From assembly GCF_024580525.1 (NCBI RefSeq), contig NZ_JANIKQ010000006.1, positions 62,001 through 126,000 of the forward strand: a DNA stretch of 64,000 nt. The letters are read 5' to 3'. This DNA is from Neisseria dentiae. GTDB taxonomy: Bacteria; Pseudomonadota; Gammaproteobacteria; Burkholderiales; Neisseriaceae. Made by a program: the position numbers and the translations under genes. The notes beneath the pieces were generated by a model that saw nothing but the letters and a program-made list of their open reading frames with translations, was not told the DNA's origin and did not search any database. Below, piece after piece: positions 50,722 to 59,876 of this stretch (the first letter of the stretch is position 1; the number at the start of each line of letters is the position of its first letter).

Positions 50722-51753
50722 ATGAACAAACCGACCGTTTTTTTAGGTATGCCCGACCATATGGGTATCTACCGAAGCATCCAAGCCAACCTCGAACACC
50801 ACGGCTTCAATGTGATCTATTTGGTTTCCGACCCCCGTACATTCCGCTACCCTTCACTGTCCGCCCGGCTCGGCGTTAAATTCAGAAAACTGGTGTTGCG
50901 CGATAAATACGCCAAACAGAAATTACAGGCTGCCGTGTTTCACCAAAATATCTTGAGCACACTCGATGCCGCCGGCCAAGCTGATTACGCCCTCTTTATC
51001 AGGGGCGATCTCTATGCCCCCGAACTGCTGGCCGAAATCCGCCGCCGCATCCGCCGTACCATGGCCAATTACCAATGGGACGGCATGAACCGCTATCCCG
51101 ATATCTGGCAAACCATTTCCAACTTCGACCGCTTTTATGTGTTCGACCCTGCCGACTTGCAGCCAAACGGCAACTTTCTGCCACTTACCAATTTCTATTT
51201 CGACCACCCCGCCGCACAAACCGACGAAGCACACGCCGATTTCTATTTCGTCGGCTCGCACCTGCCGCAGCGCAGCGGCGTGATTGCCGAATTCGGGCAT
51301 CAGGCCCGTGCGCACGGCTGGATGTTGGATTTCAACATCGTCTGCTCCGCCAAAGAAGAGAAAGCCTGCCGCGCCCTTTACCCCGACAACATCAAACTTT
51401 CCACCCTGACCGCCGACTACGCCGAAAACCTGCAGCACGCCGCCCGTGCCAAAGTGCTGGTCGATTTCAAAACACCCGTGCACAACGGCCTGTCGTTCCG
51501 CGCATTCGAAGCGCTCGGCTACCGTAAAAAGCTGATTACCACCAACGCCGAAACCGCCAAATACGATTTCTACCACCCCGACAACATTTTCATTTGGGAC
51601 GGCAAAACATTCGACGGCATAGATGATTTCCTAAAACGCCCCTATCACGAAACCGCCCCCGAAATCCGTGAAAAATACAGCTTCGGCAATTGGATACGCT
51701 ATGTGTTGGATATTCCGCCCTATCAGCCGATTACCCTGCCCGAAGTAGGTTGA
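50722..51753 (+). CDS. Putative glycosyltransferase-like protein B of a tandem pair
   Basis: A 343-residue paralogue of the preceding protein. It shares the layout from start (TVFLGMPDHMGIYRSIQANL, HHGFNVIYLVSD) to end (NGLSFRAFEALGYRKKLITT, YDFYHPDNIFIWDGK, YSFGNWIRYVL). The ANYQWDGMNRYPDIW block aligns with NYQWDGIGRFPDII of the neighbour. The two differ in the middle third, which in such transferases binds the acceptor, so they may act on successive sugars. I choose the ATG at 50722; the 80-base gap holds an outward DUS pair. The same reservations on function apply. Confidence 0.65.
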   Translation: MNKPTVFLGMPDHMGIYRSIQANLEHHGFNVIYLVSDPRTFRYPSLSARLGVKFRKLVLRDKYAKQKLQAAVFHQNILSTLDAAGQADYALFIRGDLYAPELLAEIRRRIRRTMANYQWDGMNRYPDIWQTISNFDRFYVFDPADLQPNGNFLPLTNFYFDHPAAQTDEAHADFYFVGSHLPQRSGVIAEFGHQARAHGWMLDFNIVCSAKEEKACRALYPDNIKLSTLTADYAENLQHAARAKVLVDFKTPVHNGLSFRAFEALGYRKKLITTNAETAKYDFYHPDNIFIWDGKTFDGIDDFLKRPYHETAPEIREKYSFGNWIRYVLDIPPYQPITLPEVG

Positions 51754-51777
51754 ACCAAAGTTCGGGCAAAAATACCC

Positions 51778-51987
51778 TCAGGCCGAGACCTTTGCAAAAT
51801 AACCAATTCAAGCCTGAAAACGTTCGTATCCCGTCATTCCCGCGCAGGCGGGAATCCAGATGGAAATATTGAAGCATTGATTAAACAAATACTTGGATGC
51901 CAAGCTTCTGGATTCCCGCCTGCGCGGGAATGACGGAGTTCAAATTTTTTAGATAGCAATTTGAATTTTGCAAAGGTCTCGGCCTGA
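51778..51987. mobile_element. Intact MITE-like element with 23-base perfect inverted ends and a dRS3 pair
   Basis: The ends are exact inverted copies over 23 bases; the inner 16 read GAGACCTTTGCAAAAT. dRS3 palindromes lie at 51836-51855 and 51912-51931. The left arm matches the element at 6948-7143. The right arm, read inversely, matches the left arm of the element at 59694-59814, which carries a different core. The remaining bases to the msrAB start hold nothing recognisable. Confidence 0.85.
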
Positions 51988-52184
51988 ACGAATTTCACAA
52001 AGGCCTCAAACCACAAGCCGCGCCGACTTCCCACCGGTTTTACATCAAACCGTGTAAGTTTCCGACACCGTTTCCGTCTGCTGCCATATAACGGCAAAGC
52101 ATGATTTCCGGCTTCACGTTCTCTTAGGGCGTGATGCCGGAACAAGCTGCTTTTCCCCAATCATTTAAAAACAGGAGACCCTCC

Positions 52185-53762
52185 GTGAAACTGTCCGCAT
52201 TTTGGAAAATGCTGCTTTTGTCGGCCATACCCGCCCTGATTGCCTCACTGTTTCTGTTTCACATCAAGCCCGGCAACGCCGCGCCCGTGCCCGCAGCCTT
52301 GCAGCAACTGCACGACACGCAAGGCAAGCCTGCCGGCCGGCATTTGGCCAAAGGCAAGCCCACGCTGATAAAATTCTGGGCAAGCTGGTGCCCCTTGTGT
52401 TTGTCGGAACTTGCCCACACCGAACAATGGGCGCAAGATAAGCGCTTTCAGACGGCCAATCTGATTACCGTGGCCTCGCCCGGCTTTCTCGGCGAAAAAA
52501 ACCAAGCCGATTTTCTGCAATGGTACCGCGGCCTGAACTATCCCAAACTGCCCGTGATTACCGACGAAGGCGGCGGCTTGGCCAAAAGCCTGAATATCAG
52601 CGTTTACCCCTCGTGGGCGGTGCTCGACAAACACGGCAACCTTGCCCGCATCGTGAAAGGCAGCATCAACGAAGCGCAAGCGCTGGCCCTGATAAAAAAC
52701 CATGAAGCCGATATAGGCCGTCTGAAACACACCTTCTACAAACCCGCTCAGAAAAAGGAATCTGCTGCGATGAACACCAAAACCATTTACCTTGCCGGCG
52801 GCTGCTTCTGGGGCTTGGAAGCCTATTTCCAGCGCATCGACGGCGTGGTTGACGCCGTTTCCGGCTACGCCAACGGCAACACCGAAAACCCTTCGTATGA
52901 AGACGTGGTGCGCCGCAACACCGGCCACGCCGAAACCGTGCGCGTGGTTTACGATGCCGACAAACTAAGCCTTAACGATATCCTGCAATATTATTTCCGC
53001 GTTATCGACCCCACCAGCCTCAACAAACAGGGCAACGACCGCGGCACCCAATACCGCACCGGCGTGTATTACACCAACCCGGCCGAGCAGGCCGTGATTG
53101 CCGCCGCGCTGAAGCAGGAACAGCAGAAATACGCCCAACCCTTAGTGGTGGAAAACCTGCCGCTGAAACATTTTTACGAAGCCGAGGAATACCACCAAGA
53201 CTATCTGGTTAAAAACCCCAACGGCTACTGCCACATCGACATCCGCAAAGCCGATGAACCGCTGCCCGGCAAAACCGCCCCGCAAAACGGCAAAGGCTTC
53301 GATGCCGCCGCCTACCGCAAACCGAATGATGCCGAGCTGAAAAAATGGCTCACCGCCGAGCAATACCGTGTCACCCAGCAAAACGGCACCGAATATGCCT
53401 TCAGCCACGAATACGACCACCTGTTCGCCCCCGGTGTTTATGTCGATGTGGTCAGCGGCGAACCTCTGTTCAGCTCCGCCGACAAATACGACTCGGGCTG
53501 CGGCTGGCCTAGCTTCACCCGCCCGATTAACGCCTCGTCCGTTACCGAACACAGCGACTTCAGCTACAACATGCGCCGCACCGAAGTGCGCAGCGCCGCC
53601 GCCGATTCGCATTTGGGCCACGTTTTCCCCGACGGCCCGCCGGCCAAAGGCGGCCTGCGCTACTGCATCAACGGCGCCAGCCTGCGCTTTATCCCGCTCG
53701 ATAAAATGGACGCAGAAGGCTACGGCCATCTGAAAGCCGCCGTAACCGGGCAAACGCGTTAA
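52185..53762 (+). CDS. msrAB: Thioredoxin-MsrA-MsrB trifunctional methionine sulfoxide reductase
   Basis: A 525-residue three-domain protein known in Neisseria as PilB/MsrAB. An N-terminal hydrophobic segment ([18 protein letters not shown]) sends it to the periplasm. The thioredoxin domain has WCPLC at residues 68-72. The MsrA domain has the catalytic cysteine at 207 in [13 protein letters not shown]. The MsrB domain has the zinc/substrate motif DSGCGWPSF and catalytic cysteine 494 in [10 protein letters not shown]. It reduces both methionine sulfoxide forms in envelope proteins. I start at GTG 52185, which has GGAG upstream; the frame before it has no support. Two DUS lie in the coding sequence. 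Confidence 0.97.
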   Translation: MKLSAFWKMLLLSAIPALIASLFLFHIKPGNAAPVPAALQQLHDTQGKPAGRHLAKGKPTLIKFWASWCPLCLSELAHTEQWAQDKRFQTANLITVASPGFLGEKNQADFLQWYRGLNYPKLPVITDEGGGLAKSLNISVYPSWAVLDKHGNLARIVKGSINEAQALALIKNHEADIGRLKHTFYKPAQKKESAAMNTKTIYLAGGCFWGLEAYFQRIDGVVDAVSGYANGNTENPSYEDVVRRNTGHAETVRVVYDADKLSLNDILQYYFRVIDPTSLNKQGNDRGTQYRTGVYYTNPAEQAVIAAALKQEQQKYAQPLVVENLPLKHFYEAEEYHQDYLVKNPNGYCHIDIRKADEPLPGKTAPQNGKGFDAAAYRKPNDAELKKWLTAEQYRVTQQNGTEYAFSHEYDHLFAPGVYVDVVSGEPLFSSADKYDSGCGWPSFTRPINASSVTEHSDFSYNMRRTEVRSAAADSHLGHVFPDGPPAKGGLRYCINGASLRFIPLDKMDAEGYGHLKAAVTGQTR

Positions 53763-53766
53763 AACT

Positions 53767-53885
53767 GAAGCCTTTGCAAAATTCTTTCCGATACCTTAAA
53801 ACACTTGCGTCATGCTCGGGCTTGACCCGAGCATGACGAAACATAAATAAATTCAGGGCTAAAACAGCTTTTTTGCAAAGGCTCC
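53767..53885. mobile_element. MITE-like element (about 120 bp), single palindromic core
   Basis: The ends GAAGCCTTTGCAAAATTC and TTTTTTGCAAAGGCTCC are inverted repeats. The core is a single CTCGGGCTTGACCCGAG palindrome. It is an inverted copy of the element at 14710-14829 and begins four bases after the msrAB stop. Confidence 0.8.
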
Positions 53886-53920
53886 GGGCCGTCTGAAACC
53901 CGCACAAACAAGGCAGAACC

Positions 53921-54697
53921 ATGTTAGGCGCAGCCATCGGCGACATTGCAGGTTCGCGTTTCGAACACACTCCCTGCAAAAGCACCCGCTTCACTTTCTT
54001 CACCGCCGAAAGCGGCTTTACCGACGACACCGTCTGCACCGCCGCCGTGGCCGACTGGGTGATCGGCGGCTTCGGCACCGATTTGGCCGCCGTGATGCAG
54101 GCATGGTGCCGCCGCTACCCCGAGCCGCGCGGCGCTTACGGCGCATCGTTCCAACGCTGGATTATGCAGCCCTATCCGCAACCCTACCGAAGCTGGGGCA
54201 ACGGCTCGGCCATGCGCGTATCGGCGGCGGGCTGGGCATTCGGCACGCTGGCCGAAACCCTTGCCTGCGCCCGCGCCTCCGCCGCCATCACCCACAACCA
54301 CCCCGAAGGCATCAAAGGCGCAGAAGCCGTGGCCGCCGCCATTTACTGGGCGCGCACGGGGCGCAGCAAAGCCTTTATCAAACGGCAAACCGAAAAAATG
54401 TTCGGCTACGATTTGGGCAAAAGCTGCGACGAAATCCGCCCCGGCTACACCTTTGATGCAAGCTGCGCGGGCAGCGTGCCGCAGGCACTAACCGCATTTT
54501 TGGAAAGCAGCAGCTTCGAACACGCCGTGCGCCTAGCCGTTTCCCTCGGCGGCGACAGCGACACGCTGGCCGCCATCGCCGGCAGCATCGCCGAAGCGTT
54601 TTACTGCGACATTCCCGACGAAATCGTCAAACAGGCGTTGGCCATTCTGCCCGCCGACATCAGCAGCGTGCTGCTGGCCGTATCCGCCAACCGTTAA
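53921..54697 (+). CDS. ADP-ribosylglycohydrolase family protein
   Basis: A 258-residue protein of the DraG/ARH family, which removes ADP-ribose from proteins or nucleic acids. The di-metal ligands are in MLGAAIGDIAGSRFEH, GFTDDTVCTAAVADW and LAVSLGGDSDTLAAIAGSIAEAFY, the three hallmark positions. YRSWGNGSAMRVSAAGWAF lines the active site. No ADP-ribosyltransferase gene is nearby. It sits alone between a MITE and a DUS-pair terminator. The substrate is not evident. Confidence 0.92.
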   Translation: MLGAAIGDIAGSRFEHTPCKSTRFTFFTAESGFTDDTVCTAAVADWVIGGFGTDLAAVMQAWCRRYPEPRGAYGASFQRWIMQPYPQPYRSWGNGSAMRVSAAGWAFGTLAETLACARASAAITHNHPEGIKGAEAVAAAIYWARTGRSKAFIKRQTEKMFGYDLGKSCDEIRPGYTFDASCAGSVPQALTAFLESSSFEHAVRLAVSLGGDSDTLAAIAGSIAEAFYCDIPDEIVKQALAILPADISSVLLAVSANR

Positions 54698-54736
54698 CGG
54701 CATTGCCATGTTTGGATACGGAACCTTTACCAGTTG

Positions 54737-54774
54737 TTAAGGCCGTCTGAAAAAATCTTTTCAGACGGCCTTAA
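54737..54774 (+). terminator. Inverted DUS-pair terminator after the ADP-ribosylglycohydrolase gene
   Basis: TTAAGGCCGTCTGAAAA and TTTTCAGACGGCCTTAA face each other 39 bases after the stop. Confidence 0.85.
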
Positions 54775-54864
54775 CGTGCAGACCCGCCTTCCGGCCGCCT
54801 TATACCGTAAACAAACCGATTCGCTATATAATGCGCCATCTTACGCACACACGAAAGCAACACC

Positions 54865-55956
54865 ATGTTTATCCTGCCCGACACCCGCCCCTACCCTACC
54901 GACCCGGTCAAAAACAGCCTGCTCACCTATGCCTCGCAAATCGCGCACAGCACTTCCGCCGCCCAGCGCAAACTTTCCGCCGAATCGCTACAGGCCGAAA
55001 TCTACATGATGTTGCAGCAAAACCATTATCTCGGCCTTTCCGTGGCCATGAGCATGGCGCCCGACGCCGACAGCTACCGCGCGCTGTTAAACAGCTTGGA
55101 CGACACCCTGCAAGCAAAAACCGATGATGAAATCCAATGGTTCGCCCTGCCCGTGGTGCTGGTGGCCGGCTGCAACCAGCCGCAAACGCTGCCGCCGGAT
55201 ACCCCCGCGATCGAACTTTGCGCCTGCCTAGCCGATTATCCGCACCTGCGCGAACTGGTGCAGGCAACCTGGCTGCCCAAACTGGTGCGCTCCGCCGATT
55301 TGGCCGCCGTCAACGCCGGCCAATGGTTCGCCGCCAAACAAAACGAAGCCGCCGCCCAAGCGCTTGCCGCCAAGCTGCCGGCCGCCGCTTTGGAAATCCC
55401 GCAGGGGCAGTCGGTACATGTGGTGTTTGCGTTGGGCTACGGCAAAAAAAGTATTCAGACGGCCTTAACCCCCAACCTGCGCGAAGCCGCGCTGCCGCTG
55501 ATGCAGGTGTGGCAAACCGCCCTCACGCGCCCCGGCCTCACCCTGTTCACCAACCCGCTCGCCCCCGCCACGCCGCTGGCCGCCCTCACCGAAGGCAGCC
55601 ATATGCGCCTGCGCATGGCGATGGACGTGTTTGCCGCCAACGCCCTCCGTGCCGTGCGCCTGCAAAGCCCGCGCGCAGGCGTGGTGATGGCCGCGCAGCA
55701 GGGCGGTAAAATCCTGTTCGGCTTCAACGCCACCGACAGCGCCTTCGAGCTGGCCGACCAAGTGTTCACCTGGCCGCTCTCGCCCGCCGACCGCGTTGCC
55801 ACCATCCAGCAGAACTTTTTAGACCTGATGGCCGAATGCCAAGTGGAAAACATCCGCCTGCTGCACGACGCGCTGCCCGAAGAAGCCGAGCTGCCCACCT
55901 ACGCCCAAGCGCTCAAGCTGCCCGGCCACAACCCCTTGTTTGCAGATCAATCATGA
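54865..55956 (+). CDS. Conserved hypothetical protein coupled to a tyrosine phosphatase
   Basis: A 363-residue cytoplasmic protein I do not recognise. There is no signal peptide or membrane segment. It begins MFILPDTRPYPTDPVKNSLL, is rich in Ala, Leu and Gln, and seems largely helical with two alpha/beta stretches (FALPVVLVAGCNQPQ and VHVVFALGYGKKSIQTAL). No catalytic motif is evident. A TATAAT at 54827-54832 may be its promoter. Its stop overlaps the start of the low-molecular-weight phosphatase gene (ATGA). A DUS is inside at 55456. It could be a partner or regulator of the phosphatase; this is only from position. Confidence 0.75.
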   Translation: MFILPDTRPYPTDPVKNSLLTYASQIAHSTSAAQRKLSAESLQAEIYMMLQQNHYLGLSVAMSMAPDADSYRALLNSLDDTLQAKTDDEIQWFALPVVLVAGCNQPQTLPPDTPAIELCACLADYPHLRELVQATWLPKLVRSADLAAVNAGQWFAAKQNEAAAQALAAKLPAAALEIPQGQSVHVVFALGYGKKSIQTALTPNLREAALPLMQVWQTALTRPGLTLFTNPLAPATPLAALTEGSHMRLRMAMDVFAANALRAVRLQSPRAGVVMAAQQGGKILFGFNATDSAFELADQVFTWPLSPADRVATIQQNFLDLMAECQVENIRLLHDALPEEAELPTYAQALKLPGHNPLFADQS

Positions 55957-56420
55957 AAACCTACCGCATTTTGTTCGTGTGCCTCGGCAACATCTGCCGC
56001 TCGCCGATGGCCGAATACGTTTTCCGCAGCCAGGCCGCCGAAGCGGGTGTGGCACACCGCGTGCAAACCGCCAGTTCGGGCACTTCGGGCTGGCACAACG
56101 GCGAAAACATGCACAACGGCACCCTGAAAAAACTCAAACAGCAAGGCATCGACCCTTCGGGCTTCGCCAGCAGCCAGGTTAGGCAGAGCGACGGCAACCA
56201 TTACGACTTTCTCATCGCCATGGACGACAACAACCTCGCCGAACTCGAACGCCTGTTCGGCCGCCGCCCCGAACAAATTTTCAAACTCACCGACCTGATA
56301 CCCGAAAGCGGCTACAACCATGTGCCCGACCCGTGGTACACCGGCGATTTCGACGAAACCTTCCGCCTCGTTTCAGACGGCGGCCGCGCCCTGCTGCGCA
56401 AACTGGGGCTAACCCCATAA
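55953..56420 (+). CDS. Low molecular weight protein-tyrosine phosphatase
   Basis: A 155-residue enzyme. The catalytic P-loop is ILFVCLGNICRSPMAE (Cys10, Arg16) and the general acid aspartate is in VPDPWYTGDFDETF. SSGTSGWHNGENMHNG and DFLIAMDDNNLAEL are family motifs. Relatives act on phosphotyrosine or arginine phosphate, and may control capsule or stress kinases. The ATG at 55953 overlaps the stop of the upstream unknown gene. A DUS lies within the 3' part. Confidence 0.95.
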   Translation: MKTYRILFVCLGNICRSPMAEYVFRSQAAEAGVAHRVQTASSGTSGWHNGENMHNGTLKKLKQQGIDPSGFASSQVRQSDGNHYDFLIAMDDNNLAELERLFGRRPEQIFKLTDLIPESGYNHVPDPWYTGDFDETFRLVSDGGRALLRKLGLTP

Positions 56421-56516
56421 CTTCCCCCTGCTTAAACTGCTTTCAGACGGCCTAAACAACTTGCAAAGGTAACAGGCCGTCTGAAAAAACCTTCTTAACC
56501 ACCGTTAGGAGCAAAC

Positions 56517-57011
56517 ATGAAACTTTTGAAAACCCTGCCGCTGATATTCGCTGCCGCCGTTCTTGCCGCCTGCGCCCATATCTCGGCAGACAACAGCCAT
56601 GCAGCGCCCGCCGCAAAGGAAAGCACCATGCAGAAAACCTACGCCGTAACCAGCCGCTACGGATTTGACGAAACCGTGCGCCGCCTCGAAACCGCCATCA
56701 CCGGCAAAGGCATGGAAATCTTCACGGTTATCGACCATCAAGCCGCCGCCCGCAAACACAACCTGACCATGCAGCCGGCCAAAGTGATCATTTTCGGCAA
56801 CCCCAAAGCCGGCACACCGCTGATGGTCAAAGACCCGCAATTCGCCTTCAACCTGCCGCTGCGCGTGCTGGTTACCGAAACCGACGGTAACGTGCAGGTT
56901 GTGTTCTACAACGTCCGCAGCCTGATCGAAAACAGCCGTATCGGTTTTGCCGACGTTGAAAACACGCTGGCCAAAACCGAAGGGCTGATCCGCCAAACCG
57001 TTACCGAATAA
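56517..57011 (+). CDS. DUF302 lipoprotein
   Basis: A 164-residue secreted lipoprotein. KTLPLIFAAAVLAACAHIS is a signal with lipobox LAAC. Residues 42-160 are a DUF302 domain, with SRYGFDETVRRLETAITGKGMEIFTVIDH at the start and VIIFGNPKAGTPLMVKDPQFAFNLPLRVLV in the middle. The DUF302 family has no firmly known activity. AGGAG precedes the ATG. It is flanked on both sides by DUS hairpins and appears monocistronic. Confidence 0.9.
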   Translation: MKLLKTLPLIFAAAVLAACAHISADNSHAAPAAKESTMQKTYAVTSRYGFDETVRRLETAITGKGMEIFTVIDHQAAARKHNLTMQPAKVIIFGNPKAGTPLMVKDPQFAFNLPLRVLVTETDGNVQVVFYNVRSLIENSRIGFADVENTLAKTEGLIRQTVTE

Positions 57012-57027
57012 AAACACAGCCGGTATT

Positions 57028-57066
57028 TTCAGACGGCCCGGCTGTTTCCAAGCCGGGCCGTCTGAA
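57028..57066 (+). terminator. Long-stem DUS hairpin after the DUF302 gene
   Basis: TTCAGACGGCCCGGCT and AGCCGGGCCGTCTGAA pair over 16 bases with a seven-base loop. The DUS arms are oriented outward and the pairing extends inward with extra GC, different from the usual form. Confidence 0.75.
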
Positions 57067-57215
57067 TTTCAAACCATGCCCGAAGCATTCCACCTTTTGC
57101 AGCATAATATTGTATAATTTCGCCTTTTCCGCGCCGAAACACCCCGGCTTTCCGCCCGAACCGCATTTTTGCCGCCTGTCCGCTTTTTTCAGACGGCCCG
57201 ACCACGCGATACACT

Positions 57216-59618
57216 ATGGCTAACAAATCCCCGAAAAATCCCGAAAAAACCGCCGCCAAGCCGCGCGCGCAAACCGCTGCCAAAGCAGGCGGCAGGCCGT
57301 CTGAAACCAAGCTGCCGCGCCGCCCCAAAGGCGTAACGCCCAACAGCGTCAAGCGCAACCGCCCTCAGCACGTTGCCAACCTGATTAACGACACTCTGTG
57401 GCTGTTCGCCCTGTTGGTTACCGTTTACGCCGCGCTGTCGCTGGCCAGCTTCACCATGGACGACCCTGCCTGGTCGCGCAGCGTGCCCGCCTCCGACGAA
57501 GTGCGCAACCTCGGCGGCCTGTTCGGCGCATATCTGGCCGACATCGGCTACTACCTGTTCGGGCTGTCGTTTTGGTGGCTGGTGATTGCCGGCTGCGTGT
57601 GGCTGTATAAAAACTTCCGCCCCCTCAAAACACCCGACAGCAAACCCTACAACCACAGAATCGCCGCCGCCGCGCTGGGCATTCTGCTGCTGTGCAGCCC
57701 GATTCTGGAAGTGTTCGCCTTCAAACCGCAACTGGCCGACGCCCTGCCCGTCGGCGCGGGCGGCCTAATCGGTTCGTTTGCCGCCTCGGGTCTGAGCTGG
57801 CTGCTGGGCACTTCGGGCAGCCTGCTGATTATGCTGGTGGTGGTGTTGCTCGCCCTGTCGCTGCTGGCGCAAGTGTCGTGGCTCGACGTGCTCGAAAAAA
57901 CCGGCGCCAAACTCGAGTGGATGTGGCTGAAACTGGTGCGCAAAGAAGACAAATACGTGCGCGACCTGCCCGATGCCAAAACCACGCGCCGCATGGTGCG
58001 CGACGCCAAAAACATCACCGCCGAACCGGTAGAGCAGATCGAAGGCACCAGCAGCAACCGCAAAGTGGCCATCGCACCGCCGCCCGCCCCCGTTCAGACG
58101 GCCTTGTTCGACAGCAAAGGCGAAGCCGCCGAGCCGCCGCCCGCAGGCGAATACACCAAACCTTCGCTGCATCTGCTGCGCCTGCCGCAGGGCGAGCCGC
58201 CCACCATCAACCCCGACAAACTGCAACAAACCGCCGAACGCATCGAAGCCAAGCTGGCCGAATTCGGCATCGGCGCACAAGTGGTTTCCGCCACTTCCGG
58301 CCCCGTTATCACGCGCTTTGAAATCGAACCCGCACAAGGCGTGAAAGGCAGCCAGATTGTCAACCTTTCCAAAGACTTGGCCCGTTCGATGTCGTTGCAG
58401 GCCGTGCGCATCGTCGAAACCATCGCCGGCAAAAACACCATGGGCATCGAGCTGCCCAACGAGCGCCGCCAAGACGTCATGCTGAGCGAAATCCTCTCCT
58501 CACCCGTGTTCACCGATGCCAAATCCAAACTCACCGTTGCGCTGGGCAAAGACATCGCCGGCATTCCCGTGGTGGGCGATTTGGCGAAAATGCCGCACCT
58601 GTTGGTAGGCGGCATGACCGGCTCGGGCAAATCGGTGGGCGTGAACGCCATGATTCTGTCGATACTCTTCAAGGCCACGCCCGACGAAGTGCGCTTTATC
58701 ATGATCGACCCCAAAATGCTCGAGCTGAGCATCTACGAAGGCATCCCCCACCTGCTCTGCCCCGTGGTAACCGATATGCGCGAAGCCGGCCAGGCACTCA
58801 ACTGGTGCGTGGCCGAAATGGAAAAACGCTACCGCCTGCTCTCCCACGCCGGCGTGCGCAACATCGAGGGTTTCAACAAAAAAGTAACCGATGCCAAAGC
58901 GGCAGGCAAACCGCTGCTCAACCCCTTCAGCCTCAACCCCGACCAGCCCGAGCCGCTCGAAAACCTGCCCATGATTGTGGTGGTAATCGACGAGCTGGCC
59001 GACCTGATGATGACCGAGCGCAAATCCGTCGAGCAGCAAATCGCCCGCCTCGCCCAAAAAGCCCGCGCGGCCGGCATCCATATGATTGTCGCCACCCAGC
59101 GCCCCAGCGTCGATGTGGTTACCGGCCTGATTAAAGCCAATATCCCCACCCGCATGGCCTTCACCGTGCAAAGCAAAATCGACAGCCGCACCATTCTCGA
59201 CCAAATGGGTGCCGACGAACTGCTCAAATACGGCGACTCGCTGTTCCTGCAACCGGGCAACGCCGAGCCAACCCGCCTGCAAGGCGCGTTTGTGTCGGAC
59301 GACGAAGTGCACCAAATCGTCGACCACGTCAAACGCCAAGCCCCCGCCAACTATGTCGAAGGGCTGCTCAGCGGCGAAGCCGCGCTGGAAACCACCAATA
59401 TCGTCAACCCCAACGCCAACAGCGACGAACTCTTCGACCAAGCCGTCGCCTTCGTGCTGGAAACCCGCAAAACCTCGATTTCGTCGCTGCAACGCCAACT
59501 GCGCGTGGGCTACAACCGCGCCGCCAACCTGATGCAGGCGCTGGAAGATGCCGGCATCGTTTCCCCCGCCGATGTGGGCGGCAGCCGTAAGATTCTGGCG
59601 CAGAAGGATAATCTTTAA
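57216..59618 (+). CDS. ftsK: DNA translocase FtsK
   Basis: An 800-residue septal DNA pump. Four membrane helices occupy about residues 60-215 ([36 protein letters not shown] and others). A short linker leads to the alpha and beta motor domains, with Walker [10 protein letters not shown] (Lys472) and Walker [14 protein letters not shown]. The C-terminal gamma winged helix has [20 protein letters not shown] and binds KOPS-type DNA signals. It drives DNA toward dif and activates XerCD recombination at division. The linker is much shorter than in E. coli. Two DUS lie in the 5' half. A DUS-pair terminator follows. Confidence 0.97.
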   Translation: MANKSPKNPEKTAAKPRAQTAAKAGGRPSETKLPRRPKGVTPNSVKRNRPQHVANLINDTLWLFALLVTVYAALSLASFTMDDPAWSRSVPASDEVRNLGGLFGAYLADIGYYLFGLSFWWLVIAGCVWLYKNFRPLKTPDSKPYNHRIAAAALGILLLCSPILEVFAFKPQLADALPVGAGGLIGSFAASGLSWLLGTSGSLLIMLVVVLLALSLLAQVSWLDVLEKTGAKLEWMWLKLVRKEDKYVRDLPDAKTTRRMVRDAKNITAEPVEQIEGTSSNRKVAIAPPPAPVQTALFDSKGEAAEPPPAGEYTKPSLHLLRLPQGEPPTINPDKLQQTAERIEAKLAEFGIGAQVVSATSGPVITRFEIEPAQGVKGSQIVNLSKDLARSMSLQAVRIVETIAGKNTMGIELPNERRQDVMLSEILSSPVFTDAKSKLTVALGKDIAGIPVVGDLAKMPHLLVGGMTGSGKSVGVNAMILSILFKATPDEVRFIMIDPKMLELSIYEGIPHLLCPVVTDMREAGQALNWCVAEMEKRYRLLSHAGVRNIEGFNKKVTDAKAAGKPLLNPFSLNPDQPEPLENLPMIVVVIDELADLMMTERKSVEQQIARLAQKARAAGIHMIVATQRPSVDVVTGLIKANIPTRMAFTVQSKIDSRTILDQMGADELLKYGDSLFLQPGNAEPTRLQGAFVSDDEVHQIVDHVKRQAPANYVEGLLSGEAALETTNIVNPNANSDELFDQAVAFVLETRKTSISSLQRQLRVGYNRAANLMQALEDAGIVSPADVGGSRKILAQKDNL

Positions 59619-59643
59619 GGTTTTGATCGGATTCGGGTATAAC

Positions 59644-59677
59644 AAGGCCGTCTGAAAACCAGTTTTCAGACGGCCTC
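59644..59677 (+). terminator. Inverted DUS-pair terminator after ftsK
   Basis: AAGGCCGTCTGAAAA and TTTTCAGACGGCCT face each other 26 bases after the ftsK stop, followed by CAAATTTTAT. Confidence 0.85.
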
Positions 59678-59693
59678 AAATTTTATGCAACCT

Positions 59694-59814
59694 GAGACCT
59701 TTGCAAAATTCAAATTGCTATCTAAAAATCCGAACTCCGTCATACTCGGGCTTGACCCGAGTATCTGTTATTTCTTTTGAACAAAAAGATACTCGGGTCA
59801 AGCCCGAGTATGAC
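59694..59814. mobile_element. MITE-like half element with intact paired CGGGCTTGACCCG core
   Basis: The left end GAGACCTTTGCAAAATTC and its arm (to about 59740) match the right arm of the element at 51778-51987 read inversely. The core is the most perfect copy of the paired palindrome: two identical palindromes in inverse order, 59738-59765 and 59787-59814, with a 21-base spacer. The right arm and end are missing. Confidence 0.85.
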
Positions 59815-59876
59815 GGATATGTTTAGATGATATAAATGTTTAGACGGCGTGCGTTTGAGATGCCGCTGCGGCAAAC

